From JAJPKK01 sp963807015 (GTDB taxonomy: Bacteria; Pseudomonadota; Alphaproteobacteria; Rhizobiales; Xanthobacteraceae): a stretch of DNA of 64,000 bases. The notes under the pieces were generated by a model. The model saw only the letters and a program-made list of their open reading frames with translations, did not search any database and was not told the DNA's origin. This document shows positions 9,061 through 17,181 of the stretch, piece after piece (positions within the stretch are counted from its first letter, which is position 1; every line of letters starts with the position of its first letter). The stretch lies in contig CAWEAS010000002.1 in assembly GCA_963807015.1 (NCBI GenBank), positions 310,001-374,000 of the forward strand. Reading direction: 5' to 3'. The position numbers and the translations under genes were made by a program.

Positions 9061-9552
9061 ATGTCACATAAATCTTCCCGACGTAGATTTATTCGGGGTA
9101 TTGCGGCAGCCGGCACGACACTTGGCGCGGTCGGTGCAAGCTCCACATCGGCACAACAGATGGGGCGCGTTCGGGGCTTCGATCATGTCGCCCTCCCGAT
9201 GGCAAACACCGACGCTATGGTGGCCTTCTATAAAGCCCTCGGTTTTGACATTGCGGAAAGCCCCAATGCTATTTCGGTCTATGTCGGTGAAAATATGATC
9301 AATTTTCACCGCCCGACACGCTGGCAAGACAAGACGTTTACGAACCGCGCACCTGCCGCAGTCCCACCTTGTGGTGATCTCTGTTTTGTGTGGGAGGGCA
9401 CGGCAGAATCTTTGAAGGCGATGTTGGACCGCGCGGCAGCAAAGATTGACCTAGGCCCGGTGCCAAGAGGGGGCGGCCGTCGGAAGACCGGCTCAAGTGT
9501 CTATGTGCGCGACCCGGATGGAAATCTTCTGGAATTCATCATTTACGGTTGA
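9061..9552 (+). CDS. Tat-exported VOC (glyoxalase/bleomycin-resistance) family protein
   Basis: 163 residues. A twin-arginine-like leader (SRRRFIRGIAAAGTTLGAVGASS, about residues 6-28) is followed by a single VOC module. The module begins GFDHVALPMANTD (His at the usual metal position) and ends RDPDGNLLEFIIYG (Glu at the second metal position). VOC proteins bind divalent metals and catalyse isomerisation, dioxygenation or drug binding. Export of such a small VOC protein by Tat is unusual, and cofactor loading before export would explain it. Codon use is less GC-biased than in flanking genes. Function unknown. Confidence 0.75.
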   Translation: MSHKSSRRRFIRGIAAAGTTLGAVGASSTSAQQMGRVRGFDHVALPMANTDAMVAFYKALGFDIAESPNAISVYVGENMINFHRPTRWQDKTFTNRAPAAVPPCGDLCFVWEGTAESLKAMLDRAAAKIDLGPVPRGGGRRKTGSSVYVRDPDGNLLEFIIYG

Positions 9553-9644
9553 ATTTCCAATCTGCATCAAATCCCCTGCGAGCAACACGTACGCACACCT
9601 CGCTCGTCAACCCGGAAGTCCGACTAAGCCGATTGGGATGCTCC

Positions 9645-10082
9645 TCAAGCGCTCTTTGGTTTCTTCTGAGAGCGGACCGGGGGCGCGGCGGCTCGCGCCG
9701 ACGTGTTCAATTCCACGGCGGCGCGAATGAGCGCCTTCAACGCCTTCTCATCGAGCTTGTCGCCCTCGTGGATATCGATGGCGCGCCGGGTGTTGCCTTC
9801 GAGGCTGGAGTTGAAGAGGCTCGAAGGGTCCGCGAGCGACGCGCCCTTGGCGAAGGTCAGCTTCACGACCGCCTTGTAGGTCTCGCCGGTGCAGATGATG
9901 CCGGCATGCTCCCATACCGGAACGCCGCGCCACTTCCACGCCTCGAGCACATCGGGGTCGGCCTCCTTGATGAGCGCCCGGACTCGCGCGAGCGTCTTGC
10001 CCCGCCAATCGCCCAGTTCCGCGATGCGCGCGTCGATCAGCTGAGACGGAGAGGTGTTTGTCTGCGACTCGCTCTTCTTCAT
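9645..10082 (-). CDS. DUF1801-type (YdhG-like) protein
   Basis: 145 residues: RIAELGDWRGKTLARVRALIKEADPDVLEAWKW followed by GVPVWEHAGIICTGETYKAVVKLTF is the typical DUF1801 pattern of a small alpha/beta protein with an invariant Trp/Lys-rich centre. It is the last gene of the 11419-to-9645 minus-strand operon, 54 nt after the SRPBCC gene. The C-terminus is basic and low complexity. The molecular role is unknown; in many soil bacteria such genes travel with ArsR-SRPBCC pairs, as here. Confidence 0.75.
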   Translation of the reverse strand: MKKSESQTNTSPSQLIDARIAELGDWRGKTLARVRALIKEADPDVLEAWKWRGVPVWEHAGIICTGETYKAVVKLTFAKGASLADPSSLFNSSLEGNTRRAIDIHEGDKLDEKALKALIRAAVELNTSARAAAPPVRSQKKPKSA

Positions 10083-10136
10083 GCCCGCTTCTCCTCAGCC
10101 GTGCCGCAGCTTTGCTTTGAACTGTGCCGACGGCCT

Positions 10137-10562
10137 TCACTCTGTCCGCGCCAAAACCTGCTCCAGCTTGTCGAAGAACGTTCGCCACCCGCCCTTGGCG
10201 CCCCCGTAGGCCTGCTTCTGTTCCGGCCGGAAGCCTGATTGCTCCATGCGCAGATGGGTTCCCGTGCTCGTCGGGGTCAGGGTCCAGGTGACGATGCTCT
10301 CGAGATCGAAGGCCGACCAAGTGTAAGACAGCGTCTTGTTCGGCTCGATGACCAACACCTGACAGTCGACGACGATGTTCACGTCAGGTCGAGGGCTCCG
10401 TCGCAGATTGAAGCGATGCCCTACGAGCGGCGCGAAATCGTTCGTCATTAGCCACTCCTCGATCAGGTGCGGTTGCGTGAGCGCGCGCCAGATCTTGTCC
10501 GGCGGAAAGGGGAACTCGCGTTCGACGACGACGGTGCGCGTTTCGGTCGATGGTTCGTTCAT
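10137..10562 (-). CDS. SRPBCC (AHSA1-like) domain protein
   Basis: 141 residues. The opening VVVEREFPFPPDKIWRALTQPHLIEEWL and the later YTWSAFDLESIVTWTLTPTSTGTHLRMEQSGF are diagnostic of the AHSA1/START-like hydrophobic-ligand fold. It forms an operon with an upstream VOC protein and an ArsR-family regulator. That ArsR-SRPBCC combination is a common small-molecule sensing/response unit. There is no signal, so it is cytoplasmic. The ligand cannot be deduced. Confidence 0.82.
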   Translation of the reverse strand: MNEPSTETRTVVVEREFPFPPDKIWRALTQPHLIEEWLMTNDFAPLVGHRFNLRRSPRPDVNIVVDCQVLVIEPNKTLSYTWSAFDLESIVTWTLTPTSTGTHLRMEQSGFRPEQKQAYGGAKGGWRTFFDKLEQVLARTE

Positions 10563-10633
10563 GGGTCCGTCACGGTCAGCGCACGCGCAACGGCGGACGT
10601 CGGCGCTCGGCAGTCGCGCTTGCGCAAGGGCGC

Positions 10634-11026
10634 CTACCAGCGCGCCAATTGCGTGATCTGAATGAGGTTGCCGCAGGTGTCGTTCAGCTGGGCGATGGTC
10701 GAACCGGTCACCTCTGTCGGCGGCATGGTGAACTCGGCGCCGCGCGCTTTGATGCGCTCGCAGTCGCCCTTGACGTCCTCGGTGAAGAACATCGTCGCGG
10801 GCTGGCGCTGCTGGAACAGGGCCTGCTGGTAGGCCTTGGCTGCCGGATTGGTGTTGAGCGCGAGCTGCAGCTCGGTTCCGTCCGCATCTTCGGGTGAGGC
10901 GACGGTCAACCAGCGGAACGGCCCATTGCTGAAATCGGCCTTCTTGGTGAAGCCGAGCACGTCAGTGTAGAAACGCAGAGCCTTTTCCTGGTCGTCCACG
11001 TAGACGCTGGTCAGCTTGATCTTCAT
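10634..11026 (-). CDS. VOC family protein (PhnB/glyoxalase-like)
   Basis: 130 residues from the ATG at 11026, which follows AGGGGA by 5 nt; an upstream in-frame ATG at 11083 would add 19 residues rich in Arg/Pro with no family resemblance. The VOC pattern is VYVDDQEKALRFYTDVLGFTKKADF, then AELTEFTMPPTEV-like and CGNLIQI segments. It lies between the ArsR regulator and the SRPBCC gene in one operon. The C-terminal metal-ligand Glu is replaced in NLIQITQ, so metal binding may be absent. Confidence 0.8.
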   Translation of the reverse strand: MKIKLTSVYVDDQEKALRFYTDVLGFTKKADFSNGPFRWLTVASPEDADGTELQLALNTNPAAKAYQQALFQQRQPATMFFTEDVKGDCERIKARGAEFTMPPTEVTGSTIAQLNDTCGNLIQITQLARW

Positions 11027-11095
11027 GGGTGTCCCCTGGGGTATCCGTTGCGTTTGCGACATTCGCGGTGGGCGCCGCGTCATCTCGATGACGCG

Positions 11096-11419
11096 TCATT
11101 GGTCCATTCGTTTCAGCAGGTCTTCGAGATCGTCGAATTTGCGTTGCCAGAAGCCGGTCATCTGGCTGGTCCAGTCGATCAACGGGGCCAACGCGCCGAG
11201 CTGGGCGCTGTAATGCGTCTGGCGGCCTTCGTGGCGGTCGCGCACCAGCCCGGCCTGCTTCAGGACCCCGAGATGCTTGGAGACGGCCGGTTGCGAGATC
11301 TTGGCCCGCGCCGTCAGCGCCCCGACCGTCTGCTCTCCGTCGCGGCACAGCCGCTCGAAGATGGCCCGCCGAGTCGGATCGGCGAGCGTCCGGAACAGAA
11401 CATCATGGGCCTTCGTCAT
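11096..11419 (-). CDS. ArsR-family winged-helix transcriptional regulator
   Basis: 107 residues: LFRTLADPTRRAIFERL, then the recognition region ISQPAVSKHLGVLKQAGLVRDRHEGRQTHY, is the classic ArsR/SmtB winged helix. No cysteine metal site (CVC) is present, consistent with the metal-independent subgroup that controls SRPBCC genes. It is the first gene of the operon running down to 9645 and probably autoregulates it. The promoter must lie in the 85-nt gap to the amidase end at 11505. Confidence 0.88.
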   Translation of the reverse strand: MTKAHDVLFRTLADPTRRAIFERLCRDGEQTVGALTARAKISQPAVSKHLGVLKQAGLVRDRHEGRQTHYSAQLGALAPLIDWTSQMTGFWQRKFDDLEDLLKRMDQ

Positions 11420-11504
11420 TGCAACGCGTAACTCGCTGGCTATGGATATGATCCATAACCAACGGGCTATGCGTTAGTCAAGCGAGGAGATTTCGTTCCC
11501 GGCT

Positions 11505-13541
11505 TCAAGGCTCGCCGGCGAGCGGGCCAAATGCCTTCGGCGGCCGGCGGTGCTTGGTGCCGGCTTCGTAGGCCGCCGCGATCTCGAACAGCAGTGCCTC
11601 CGCGAACGGCCGCCCTAGGAATTCCATGGCGACGGGAGTTTGATCGGGTTTCGGTCCATCCAAGCGGCTGCCGTTCGGTTCGCTCGGGTCCGGGACGCGA
11701 TCATAAATCACGCGCGTGAAGCCGGCCGGCACCACGATCGCCGGCAAGCCGCTCGCCGCGCTCAGGTTCACTGCCCAACTGCCGCCGGCGCTGCGAAAGG
11801 TGTCGAGATCGGTTTTGAGGCTGGGCTCGCCCGGCACGAGATCGGGATTGGACATCTTCGTTCCCGCCTTGACCACACGCGGCTCGACGCGGGAGTTGTA
11901 GACGGCGGCAACCCGGCTCGGATAGACGAGCGGCGCCGGGATCGTTGTGTAGACGTAGACCAGGGCGTCGAGATTGTTGTCCGCCATGACTTTGTAGAGA
12001 ATGCGCTGCAGATTGGTGATGCGCAGCGTGTGCGTGATCGCGTCCGGCGTGCCCAGTGTTTCCGCCTTGGCGCCAAGCGCAAATCGCAGCCAGTCGTTCT
12101 CGCCGGCAAAGGACTTCGTGGTGTACAGATCCTCGACGCTGCGAAATTTCGTATCGCCGCGGTCCTTCAAATAGAGATCGAGCGCATACCTCGCTTCGAT
12201 GCGTGGGTTCTGGGCCGCGATCATGCGCAAATTGACGCCGCGCGCGCCGCCCGGCAGCAGCTTCGGATTGCCCGCGATCGCCGCCAAGTGGTCGATCGGT
12301 TTGACGCCGGCGGGAATGGCGAGCGGGAAGGCCTGGGTGAAGAAGCTCGGCTCATAGGCGGTCATGATCTCGGCGATGGCGCCGCTGAAATCGAGCGGAT
12401 CGACGAGCGTCGCGCCGAGGCTCTTCATGTCAGCGAGCGCCTCGTTGCCGATGCGGATGTTGTCGCGGTCGGCAATGGACGCCTCGATCATGAAGTCGCG
12501 CACGACGCCGAGGCGCTTGCCGGCGAGCGAATGGCGGCCGGCGAAATTCGAATAGACGACCGGCGGCCGGCCGTGGGCGATGGCGGTGATGACGTCGCGC
12601 GGATCGTCGCCGGTGAGCACTTCGAGCATCGCCGCCGTGTCCTCGACGGTGCGGCACATCGGGCCGCCGCGATCGCGCGAGAACGTCAGCGGCACGATGC
12701 CGGCGCGGCTCACCAGCCCCTGCGTCGCCACCATGCCGACGAGCGCATTGAGCGACGACGGATAGCGCACGGACCCCGTGGTATCGGTGCCCAGCGCGCA
12801 GATCGCGAGGTTCGCGGCGACCGCGGCCGCCGAGCCGGCGCTGGAACCGCCGGTGATCCGCTTGGTGTCGTAGGGATTGCAGGTCTGACCGCCGAGCGTG
12901 CTGCGGCCGATGCCCGCCGGTGCGTATTCGTCGAGATTGGTCTTGCCGAGGATGATCGCGCCGGCCGCGCGCAGCTTGGCCACCATGGTGGCATCCTTCG
13001 GCGCCTTGTCGTTGGCATAATCGGCGATGGCGCCTGCCGTCGTGCGCATATCGACGGTGTCGTAGTTGTCCTTGATGGCGACCGGGATGCCGTGCAGCGG
13101 GCCGACGAAATTTCCGGTTCGGGCAAAATACTCGTCCTGCGCCCGCGCGGTTTCCAGCGCGTCGAGCAGCTTCGGGTCGTTGTCGGCGGGATCGGTCTTG
13201 GAGCGTTTGCCGCGGATGTTGAGGGTCAGGTAGGCGTTCACCTGGCCGGCGTTCTCGACCGGGGTTATTTCGCTGAACATGAGGCCGGTGGCCGGATCGA
13301 CTTCGCCTTTGACGCAGGTGCCGTTGTAGGCCGCGATGCGTTTGAAATAGAGCTGGACGAGTTGCTCCGCAGTGATCTCTTTCGCCCGGATCGCACGGTG
13401 CACGTCGCCGATCGTCGCTTCCTCGAGGTGAAACCGCGGCGCGGCGGCGGCCCGCGTCGCCGGCGTGAGGTGTGCCGCGCATAGCGCTGCCGCACCGAGG
13501 CCGAGCAGGGTGATTGTCGAGCGAAGGCTTCGCGGACGCAT
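11505..13541 (-). CDS. exported amidase-signature family hydrolase
   Basis: 678 residues from the ATG at 13541, preceded by GGGAGGGAG; an in-frame ATG 66 nt upstream lacks this. A signal peptide ends near ATRAAAAP (about residue 35). The amidase-signature core has the catalytic Lys157 (VAIKDN), the Gly/Ser-rich loop GGSSAGSAAA with the cis-Ser at about 233-234, and the nucleophile region GTDTTGS (Ser257). The length exceeds typical AS enzymes (about 470-500) through N- and C-terminal extensions, as in secreted members. It would hydrolyse an amide outside the cytoplasm. It is monocistronic and divergent from the ars operon. Confidence 0.85.
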   Translation of the reverse strand: MRPRSLRSTITLLGLGAAALCAAHLTPATRAAAAPRFHLEEATIGDVHRAIRAKEITAEQLVQLYFKRIAAYNGTCVKGEVDPATGLMFSEITPVENAGQVNAYLTLNIRGKRSKTDPADNDPKLLDALETARAQDEYFARTGNFVGPLHGIPVAIKDNYDTVDMRTTAGAIADYANDKAPKDATMVAKLRAAGAIILGKTNLDEYAPAGIGRSTLGGQTCNPYDTKRITGGSSAGSAAAVAANLAICALGTDTTGSVRYPSSLNALVGMVATQGLVSRAGIVPLTFSRDRGGPMCRTVEDTAAMLEVLTGDDPRDVITAIAHGRPPVVYSNFAGRHSLAGKRLGVVRDFMIEASIADRDNIRIGNEALADMKSLGATLVDPLDFSGAIAEIMTAYEPSFFTQAFPLAIPAGVKPIDHLAAIAGNPKLLPGGARGVNLRMIAAQNPRIEARYALDLYLKDRGDTKFRSVEDLYTTKSFAGENDWLRFALGAKAETLGTPDAITHTLRITNLQRILYKVMADNNLDALVYVYTTIPAPLVYPSRVAAVYNSRVEPRVVKAGTKMSNPDLVPGEPSLKTDLDTFRSAGGSWAVNLSAASGLPAIVVPAGFTRVIYDRVPDPSEPNGSRLDGPKPDQTPVAMEFLGRPFAEALLFEIAAAYEAGTKHRRPPKAFGPLAGEP

Positions 13542-13684
13542 GACGCTCCCTCCCAAAGATAAAGCTTTCAGGAGGGTATGCCGCCGGCCCTCCGAGTCAA
13601 TTCGCATTCCGGGGAGCCGTTTGCGTCAGGCGGGTCTGCCTGCGGTCCGCTGACCGGACCATCGGACTTCGAACGACATTTCGA

Positions 13685-13706
13685 TCAACACTGAAATATC
13701 AGTTGA
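13685..13706 (+). promoter_or_regulatory. possible ArsR operator upstream of the ars operon
   Basis: A 22-bp interrupted palindrome: outer arms TCAAC (13685-13689) and GTTGA (13702-13706) and an inner ACTGA-AATA-TCAGT (13690-13703), in an AT-rich patch 54 nt before the first gene. Inverted repeats of this size are typical ArsR binding sites. The assignment is inference from position and symmetry only. Confidence 0.35.
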
Positions 13707-13759
13707 CGCCGTCCCATCATTTCGATACTCGTTGAATTATAGAAGTGCAGGAGGCTGGC

Positions 13760-14083
13760 GTGGAGTGGACACTGACGAACTTCGTCATTCAGGTGGTCAC
13801 GGGGATTTTGGGCGGACATGCCGCCGCGATCGCCGCCAAGGAGCACAGCTTCGGTGCGGTCGGTCACACCCTCACCGGGCTGATCGGCGGTGCACTGAGC
13901 GGCGTCTTCCTGCAAACCCTGGCCAGCACGGTGGTGACCGGCACCGGTGGCGTGAACGAACCGAGGATGGTTGAGGTCATCATTCTGCAAGGCCTGACGG
14001 GAGCCGTTGCCGGCGCGATCGTGACTTTGGCCACTGGCTTCACCAAACATGCGCTTGACCACGGCAAGTCGAATAAAGGCTGA
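13760..14083 (+). CDS. small glycine-rich membrane protein heading the ars operon
   Basis: 107 residues from the GTG at 13760, with AGGAGG 5-6 nt upstream; a GTG at 13745 in the same frame overlaps that ribosome site. Three hydrophobic Gly/Ala-rich segments (about residues 7-24, 36-55, 72-96) predict an inner-membrane protein. The stop codon is 2 nt from the arsR start, so the genes are co-transcribed and probably coupled. I do not recognise the family. Position suggests a part in arsenic resistance or its regulation, but nothing in the sequence shows a metalloid site (no cysteines). Confidence 0.65.
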   Translation: MEWTLTNFVIQVVTGILGGHAAAIAAKEHSFGAVGHTLTGLIGGALSGVFLQTLASTVVTGTGGVNEPRMVEVIILQGLTGAVAGAIVTLATGFTKHALDHGKSNKG

Positions 14084-14085
14084 CC

Positions 14086-14439
14086 ATGGAGAAATCGGAT
14101 GCCGTCGCGGCCCTCGCGGCTCTCGCGCAAGACAATCGCCTCGATGTATTCCGCGTGCTGGTGCAGGCCGGACCTGGCGGTATGGCAGCCGGCGCCGTCG
14201 CCGACGCGCTCGCTCTCGCCCCCAACACCCTCACCTTTCATTTCGATCGCCTGCGTCAGGCGGGTCTGGTCACCGTGCGCCGCGAAGGCCGCTCGATGAT
14301 CTATGCCGCACGCTTCGAGACCATGAACGCATTGCTCGGCTTCCTCACCGAAAACTGCTGCGGCGGCGCTCCGGAAAAGTGCGCGCCGGCGACCATGTGC
14401 AAGCCCGCGCGCGTCAAGCGCAGCAAGGTCACCGCCTAA
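14086..14439 (+). CDS. arsR: ArsR-family arsenic-responsive repressor
   Basis: 117 residues. A winged helix-turn-helix (ALAQDNRLDVFRVLVQAGPGGM... APNTLTFHFDRLRQAGLVTVRREGRSMIYAA) is followed by a cysteine cluster: NCCGGAPEKCAPATMC gives Cys residues suited to bind As(III) in the C-terminal part, as in the ArsR subgroup of Agrobacterium/Rhizobiales with C-terminal cysteines. It would repress the operon from the palindrome near 13690 until arsenite or antimonite binds. arsC follows 16 nt later with AAGGAGG. Confidence 0.88.
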   Translation: MEKSDAVAALAALAQDNRLDVFRVLVQAGPGGMAAGAVADALALAPNTLTFHFDRLRQAGLVTVRREGRSMIYAARFETMNALLGFLTENCCGGAPEKCAPATMCKPARVKRSKVTA

Positions 14440-14455
14440 ACTAAGGAGGCCCGCC

Positions 14456-14971
14456 GTGCCGGATCGTCCCTACAACGTGCTGTTTTTATGCACCGGCAAT
14501 TCCGCACGCTCGGTCATGGCGGAGGCGATCCTCAACAAATTGGGCGCCGGAAAATTTAAGGCCTATAGCGCGGGCAGCCAACCGAAAGGCGAGGTGCATC
14601 CGCAAACGATTGCGCTCTTGCAGAGTCTCGGCTTCGACACCTCGAGCTATCGTTCGAAATCGTGGAACGAGTTCGCAAAACCGGGCGCGCCGCCGCTCGA
14701 TTTCGCCTTCACCGTCTGCGACAACGCCGCGAGCGAGACCTGTCCGGTATGGCCGGGCCAACCGATGACCGCGCATTGGGGCGTGCCCGATCCGGCCGAA
14801 GCGACCGGGACACCGGCCGAAATCGCGCTCGCTTTCAGGGATGCCTATCGCATGCTGCATCAGCGCATCGGCATCTTTACCGCGCTGCCGCTGCGCTCGC
14901 TCGACCAGCTGAGTTTGCAAAAGAAGCTGACCGAGATCGGCCGCACGCCAAGAGCGCCCGAGCCGCGCTGA
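14456..14971 (+). CDS. arsC: arsenate reductase, thioredoxin-coupled (LMW phosphatase-like) type
   Basis: 171 residues with GTG start and an AAGGAGG site. The P-loop LCTGNSARS holds nucleophilic Cys12 and Arg18. Cys88 (FTVCDNA) and Cys96 (TCPVWPG) complete the three-cysteine relay known from the staphylococcal-type enzyme, regenerated by thioredoxin. VPDPAE carries the catalytic Asp. It reduces arsenate to arsenite in the cytoplasm. A C-terminal extension of about 30 residues goes beyond the usual 130-140. A second, unrelated arsenate reductase follows after 12 nt. Confidence 0.92.
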   Translation: MPDRPYNVLFLCTGNSARSVMAEAILNKLGAGKFKAYSAGSQPKGEVHPQTIALLQSLGFDTSSYRSKSWNEFAKPGAPPLDFAFTVCDNAASETCPVWPGQPMTAHWGVPDPAEATGTPAEIALAFRDAYRMLHQRIGIFTALPLRSLDQLSLQKKLTEIGRTPRAPEPR

Positions 14972-14983
14972 AGGAATTGCGCC

Positions 14984-15409
14984 GTGGATGTAATCATTTA
15001 TCACAACGTCGATTGCGGTACGTCGCGAAACGCGCTCGGCATGATTCGCAATGCCGGGATCGAGCCGCACATCATCGAATATCTTAAATGTCCGCCGACG
15101 CGGCTGCTGCTTACGCAGTTGATTGCCCGCGCAGGCCTGACGGTGCGGCAGGTTCTGCGCGAGAAAGGCACGCCGTTTCACGAACTCGGTCTGGGCAATC
15201 CGGCGGTGTCGGATGATGCGCTGCTCGATGCGATCGGTGCCTATCCGATCCTGATGAATTGGCCGATCGTGGTGAGCCCGAAGGGCGTAAGACTGTGTCG
15301 CCCTTCGGAATTGGTGCTCGATCTGCTGCCGCCGCAACGGGGCGAATTCTTCAAGGAAGATGGCGAACGGGTCGTCGATGACCACGGCCGTCGGGTCGCG
15401 ACCGCATGA
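14984..15409 (+). CDS. arsC: arsenate reductase, glutaredoxin-coupled type
   Basis: 141 residues, GTG start. The thioredoxin-fold ArsC of the E. coli plasmid R773 type: IIYHNVDCGTSRNALGMI with catalytic Cys11 and the CGTSR loop, IIEYLKCPP, and NWPIVVSPKGVRLCRP with the Arg that contacts arsenate. It uses glutathione/glutaredoxin instead of thioredoxin. Its last codons overlap the aquaporin start by 4 nt (ATGA-type), so the two are coupled. Having both ArsC classes adjacent gives two reducing routes for one substrate. Confidence 0.9.
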   Translation: MDVIIYHNVDCGTSRNALGMIRNAGIEPHIIEYLKCPPTRLLLTQLIARAGLTVRQVLREKGTPFHELGLGNPAVSDDALLDAIGAYPILMNWPIVVSPKGVRLCRPSELVLDLLPPQRGEFFKEDGERVVDDHGRRVATA

Positions 15410-16116
15410 AGTTTCCGCTCGCGAAACGCGTGGCCGCCGAAGGCCTCGGCACCTGCCTGCTGGTCGCGACCGTCGTCGGCTCCGGCATCATGGGCGAGAA
15501 GCTCGCCGGCGGAAACGTGGCGCTAGCCCTCCTCGGCAACACGCTGCCGACCGGCGCCATCCTCGTCGTGCTGATCCTCGCGCTCGGCCCAATCTCGGGG
15601 GCGCACTTCAACCCGGCGGTATCGCTGGTGATGGGGCTGCGCCAGGAGCATCCGTGGCGGGAATTCGTCCCCTATGCGATCGCACAGATTGTCGGCGGCT
15701 GCGTCGGCACGCTCGTAGCCCACGGGATGTTCGATGCGCCCCTGCTGCAGTTCGCGGTCAAGGGGCGCACCGGAGCCGCGCAATGGTTCGCGGAATTCGT
15801 GGCGACGTTTGGCCTGATCGTGACAATTCTCGCGGTTTCACGCTTCAGAGCTGACGCGATACCGGTCGCGGTCGGTCTCTACATCACGGCGGCCTACTGG
15901 TTCACGGCCTCGACGTCGTTCGCAAACCCGGCGGTGACGATCGCGCGCGCCTTCACGGACAGCTTCGCCGGCATCGCGCCCGGCGACGTGCCGATGTTCA
16001 TCGTCGCGCAACTCGCGGGAGCACTGACAGGTCTTGTCGTGATGAGATGGTTCTTCACTCCCTTGAACGCGAAGGCGCCGGCAACACGCTCGATTGACAA
16101 TCGAGCCATCAATTAG
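15406..16116 (+). CDS. aqpS: aquaglyceroporin-like MIP channel, AqpS type, last gene of ars operon
   Basis: 236 residues, six hydrophobic segments and two NPA boxes: GAHFNPAVS (about residues 65-73) and TSFANPAVTIAR, whose Arg fits the selectivity filter. AqpS of Sinorhizobium meliloti conducts arsenite out of the cell in an ars operon lacking ArsB, and the arrangement here, with two arsenate reductases upstream and no ArsB/Acr3 in the window, suggests the same. The TAG stop at 16114-16116 is formed at the exact left end of an IS630-type element. Restoring the empty site still gives TAG, so the protein is intact. Confidence 0.88.
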   Translation: MKFPLAKRVAAEGLGTCLLVATVVGSGIMGEKLAGGNVALALLGNTLPTGAILVVLILALGPISGAHFNPAVSLVMGLRQEHPWREFVPYAIAQIVGGCVGTLVAHGMFDAPLLQFAVKGRTGAAQWFAEFVATFGLIVTILAVSRFRADAIPVAVGLYITAAYWFTASTSFANPAVTIARAFTDSFAGIAPGDVPMFIVAQLAGALTGLVVMRWFFTPLNAKAPATRSIDNRAIN

Positions 16117-17181
16117 AGCAGATTCACGGTAACTGGCGATATCCTGCATTGGCGAAATAATTTGAGCATTCGTTTGCGGAGAAGGCAGAGAGGCTTTTGC
16201 CCATCGTAGTCCAAAGCGCCTCGACGGTGCGGGGCGCGGCAGTCCGCAGGAGCGTTTTGAGCTTGGCGAAGGCGTTCTCGATTGGGTTGAGGTCAGGCGA
16301 GTAGGGCGGCAGGTAGCTTAGGCTGGCGCCACTCGCTTCGATCGCTTCCTTGACGCCGGCGACTTTGTGGCTGGCGAGGTTGTCCATGACGACGACGTCG
16401 CCCGGTGCAAGTGTCGGAGCCAGGAATTGCTCGACATAGGCAAGAAAGACGGCGCCGTCCATAGCGCCGTCGATCACCAGCGGAGCGGTTATCTCGTTCT
16501 GACGCAGGGCGGCAACGAAGGTTGATGTCTTCCAGTGGCCGTGGGGAACGCTGGCGATGACACGCTCGCCGCGGCGTGCTCTGCCGTAGCGCCGTGTCAT
16601 GTTGGTGGTCGCCCAGGTCTCGTCGATGAAGACGAGGCGGGCTGCATTCATAGCCGGCTGCTCTCGCCGCCACGTCGCGCGGGCTTCGGCAATGTCGGGG
16701 CGCGCCTGTTCGGCCGCGTGATGCGTCTTTTTTTGAGCGTCAACCCAAGCCGATGCAACGTATTCCACATGCCGCCTTGGCTCACCGAGATGCCGTGCTT
16801 CGTCAACACCCAGGCACGCAATTCATCAAGTGTCGCATCGGGCTGCGATGAGACCTGGTCGCGGATCGCCTGATGATGCGGCTCAAGTTTCCATGCCAGA
16901 TGACACCGTTGCGGCCGAGCAGTGGTCTCGCCGGTGGCACGTCGCCGGCCCAAGGCTTTGTAGATGTACGACACGCTGACCCGAAACAACGGCGCGGCCT
17001 GGTAAACCGGCGTGCCAGCGTCGACCGCAGCCAGCACACGTTCGCGCAAATCCTGCGAATAAGACTGTCCCCTTCGCCAGCTCATCGAATCCCCCAGCCA
17101 TCAAAAGCTGGAAGCCCATGAATCACAGAACCGCGGCCAGGGGAATCCCGTCCCGATTCCAGTCAACGTGAGGATGCTCTA
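16114..17181 (-). mobile_element. IS630-family insertion sequence, about 1.07 kb
   Basis: Bounded by TA at 16114-16115 and 17180-17181, the target dinucleotide duplicated by IS630/Tc1-type elements. Imperfect terminal inverted repeats of about 23 bp start TAGAGCA at both ends and share TCACG and ACTGG blocks. The element carries one transposase in two overlapping frames, read on the minus strand. Its left end lies in the stop codon of the aquaporin gene, and the right end is 54 nt from the ferredoxin gene. One copy only is present here. Confidence 0.9.
16124..17085 (-). CDS. IS630-family transposase, two frames joined by -1 frameshift
   Basis: The upstream frame (17085 to 16648) encodes the helix-turn-helix part (YSQDLRERVLAAVDAG, VSVSYIYKALGRR). 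The downstream frame (open up to 16768, ending 16124) encodes the catalytic DDE core: Asp in VFIDETW, Asp in VVMDNLASHK, Glu in DLNPIENAFAKLK. They overlap by 121 nt. The heptamer A AAA AAG at 16733-16727 is the classical -1 slippery site and joins LTLKK to KTHHAAEQARPD, giving a product of about 320 residues, normal for this family. The element looks active in principle, with no other lesion seen. Confidence 0.88.
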
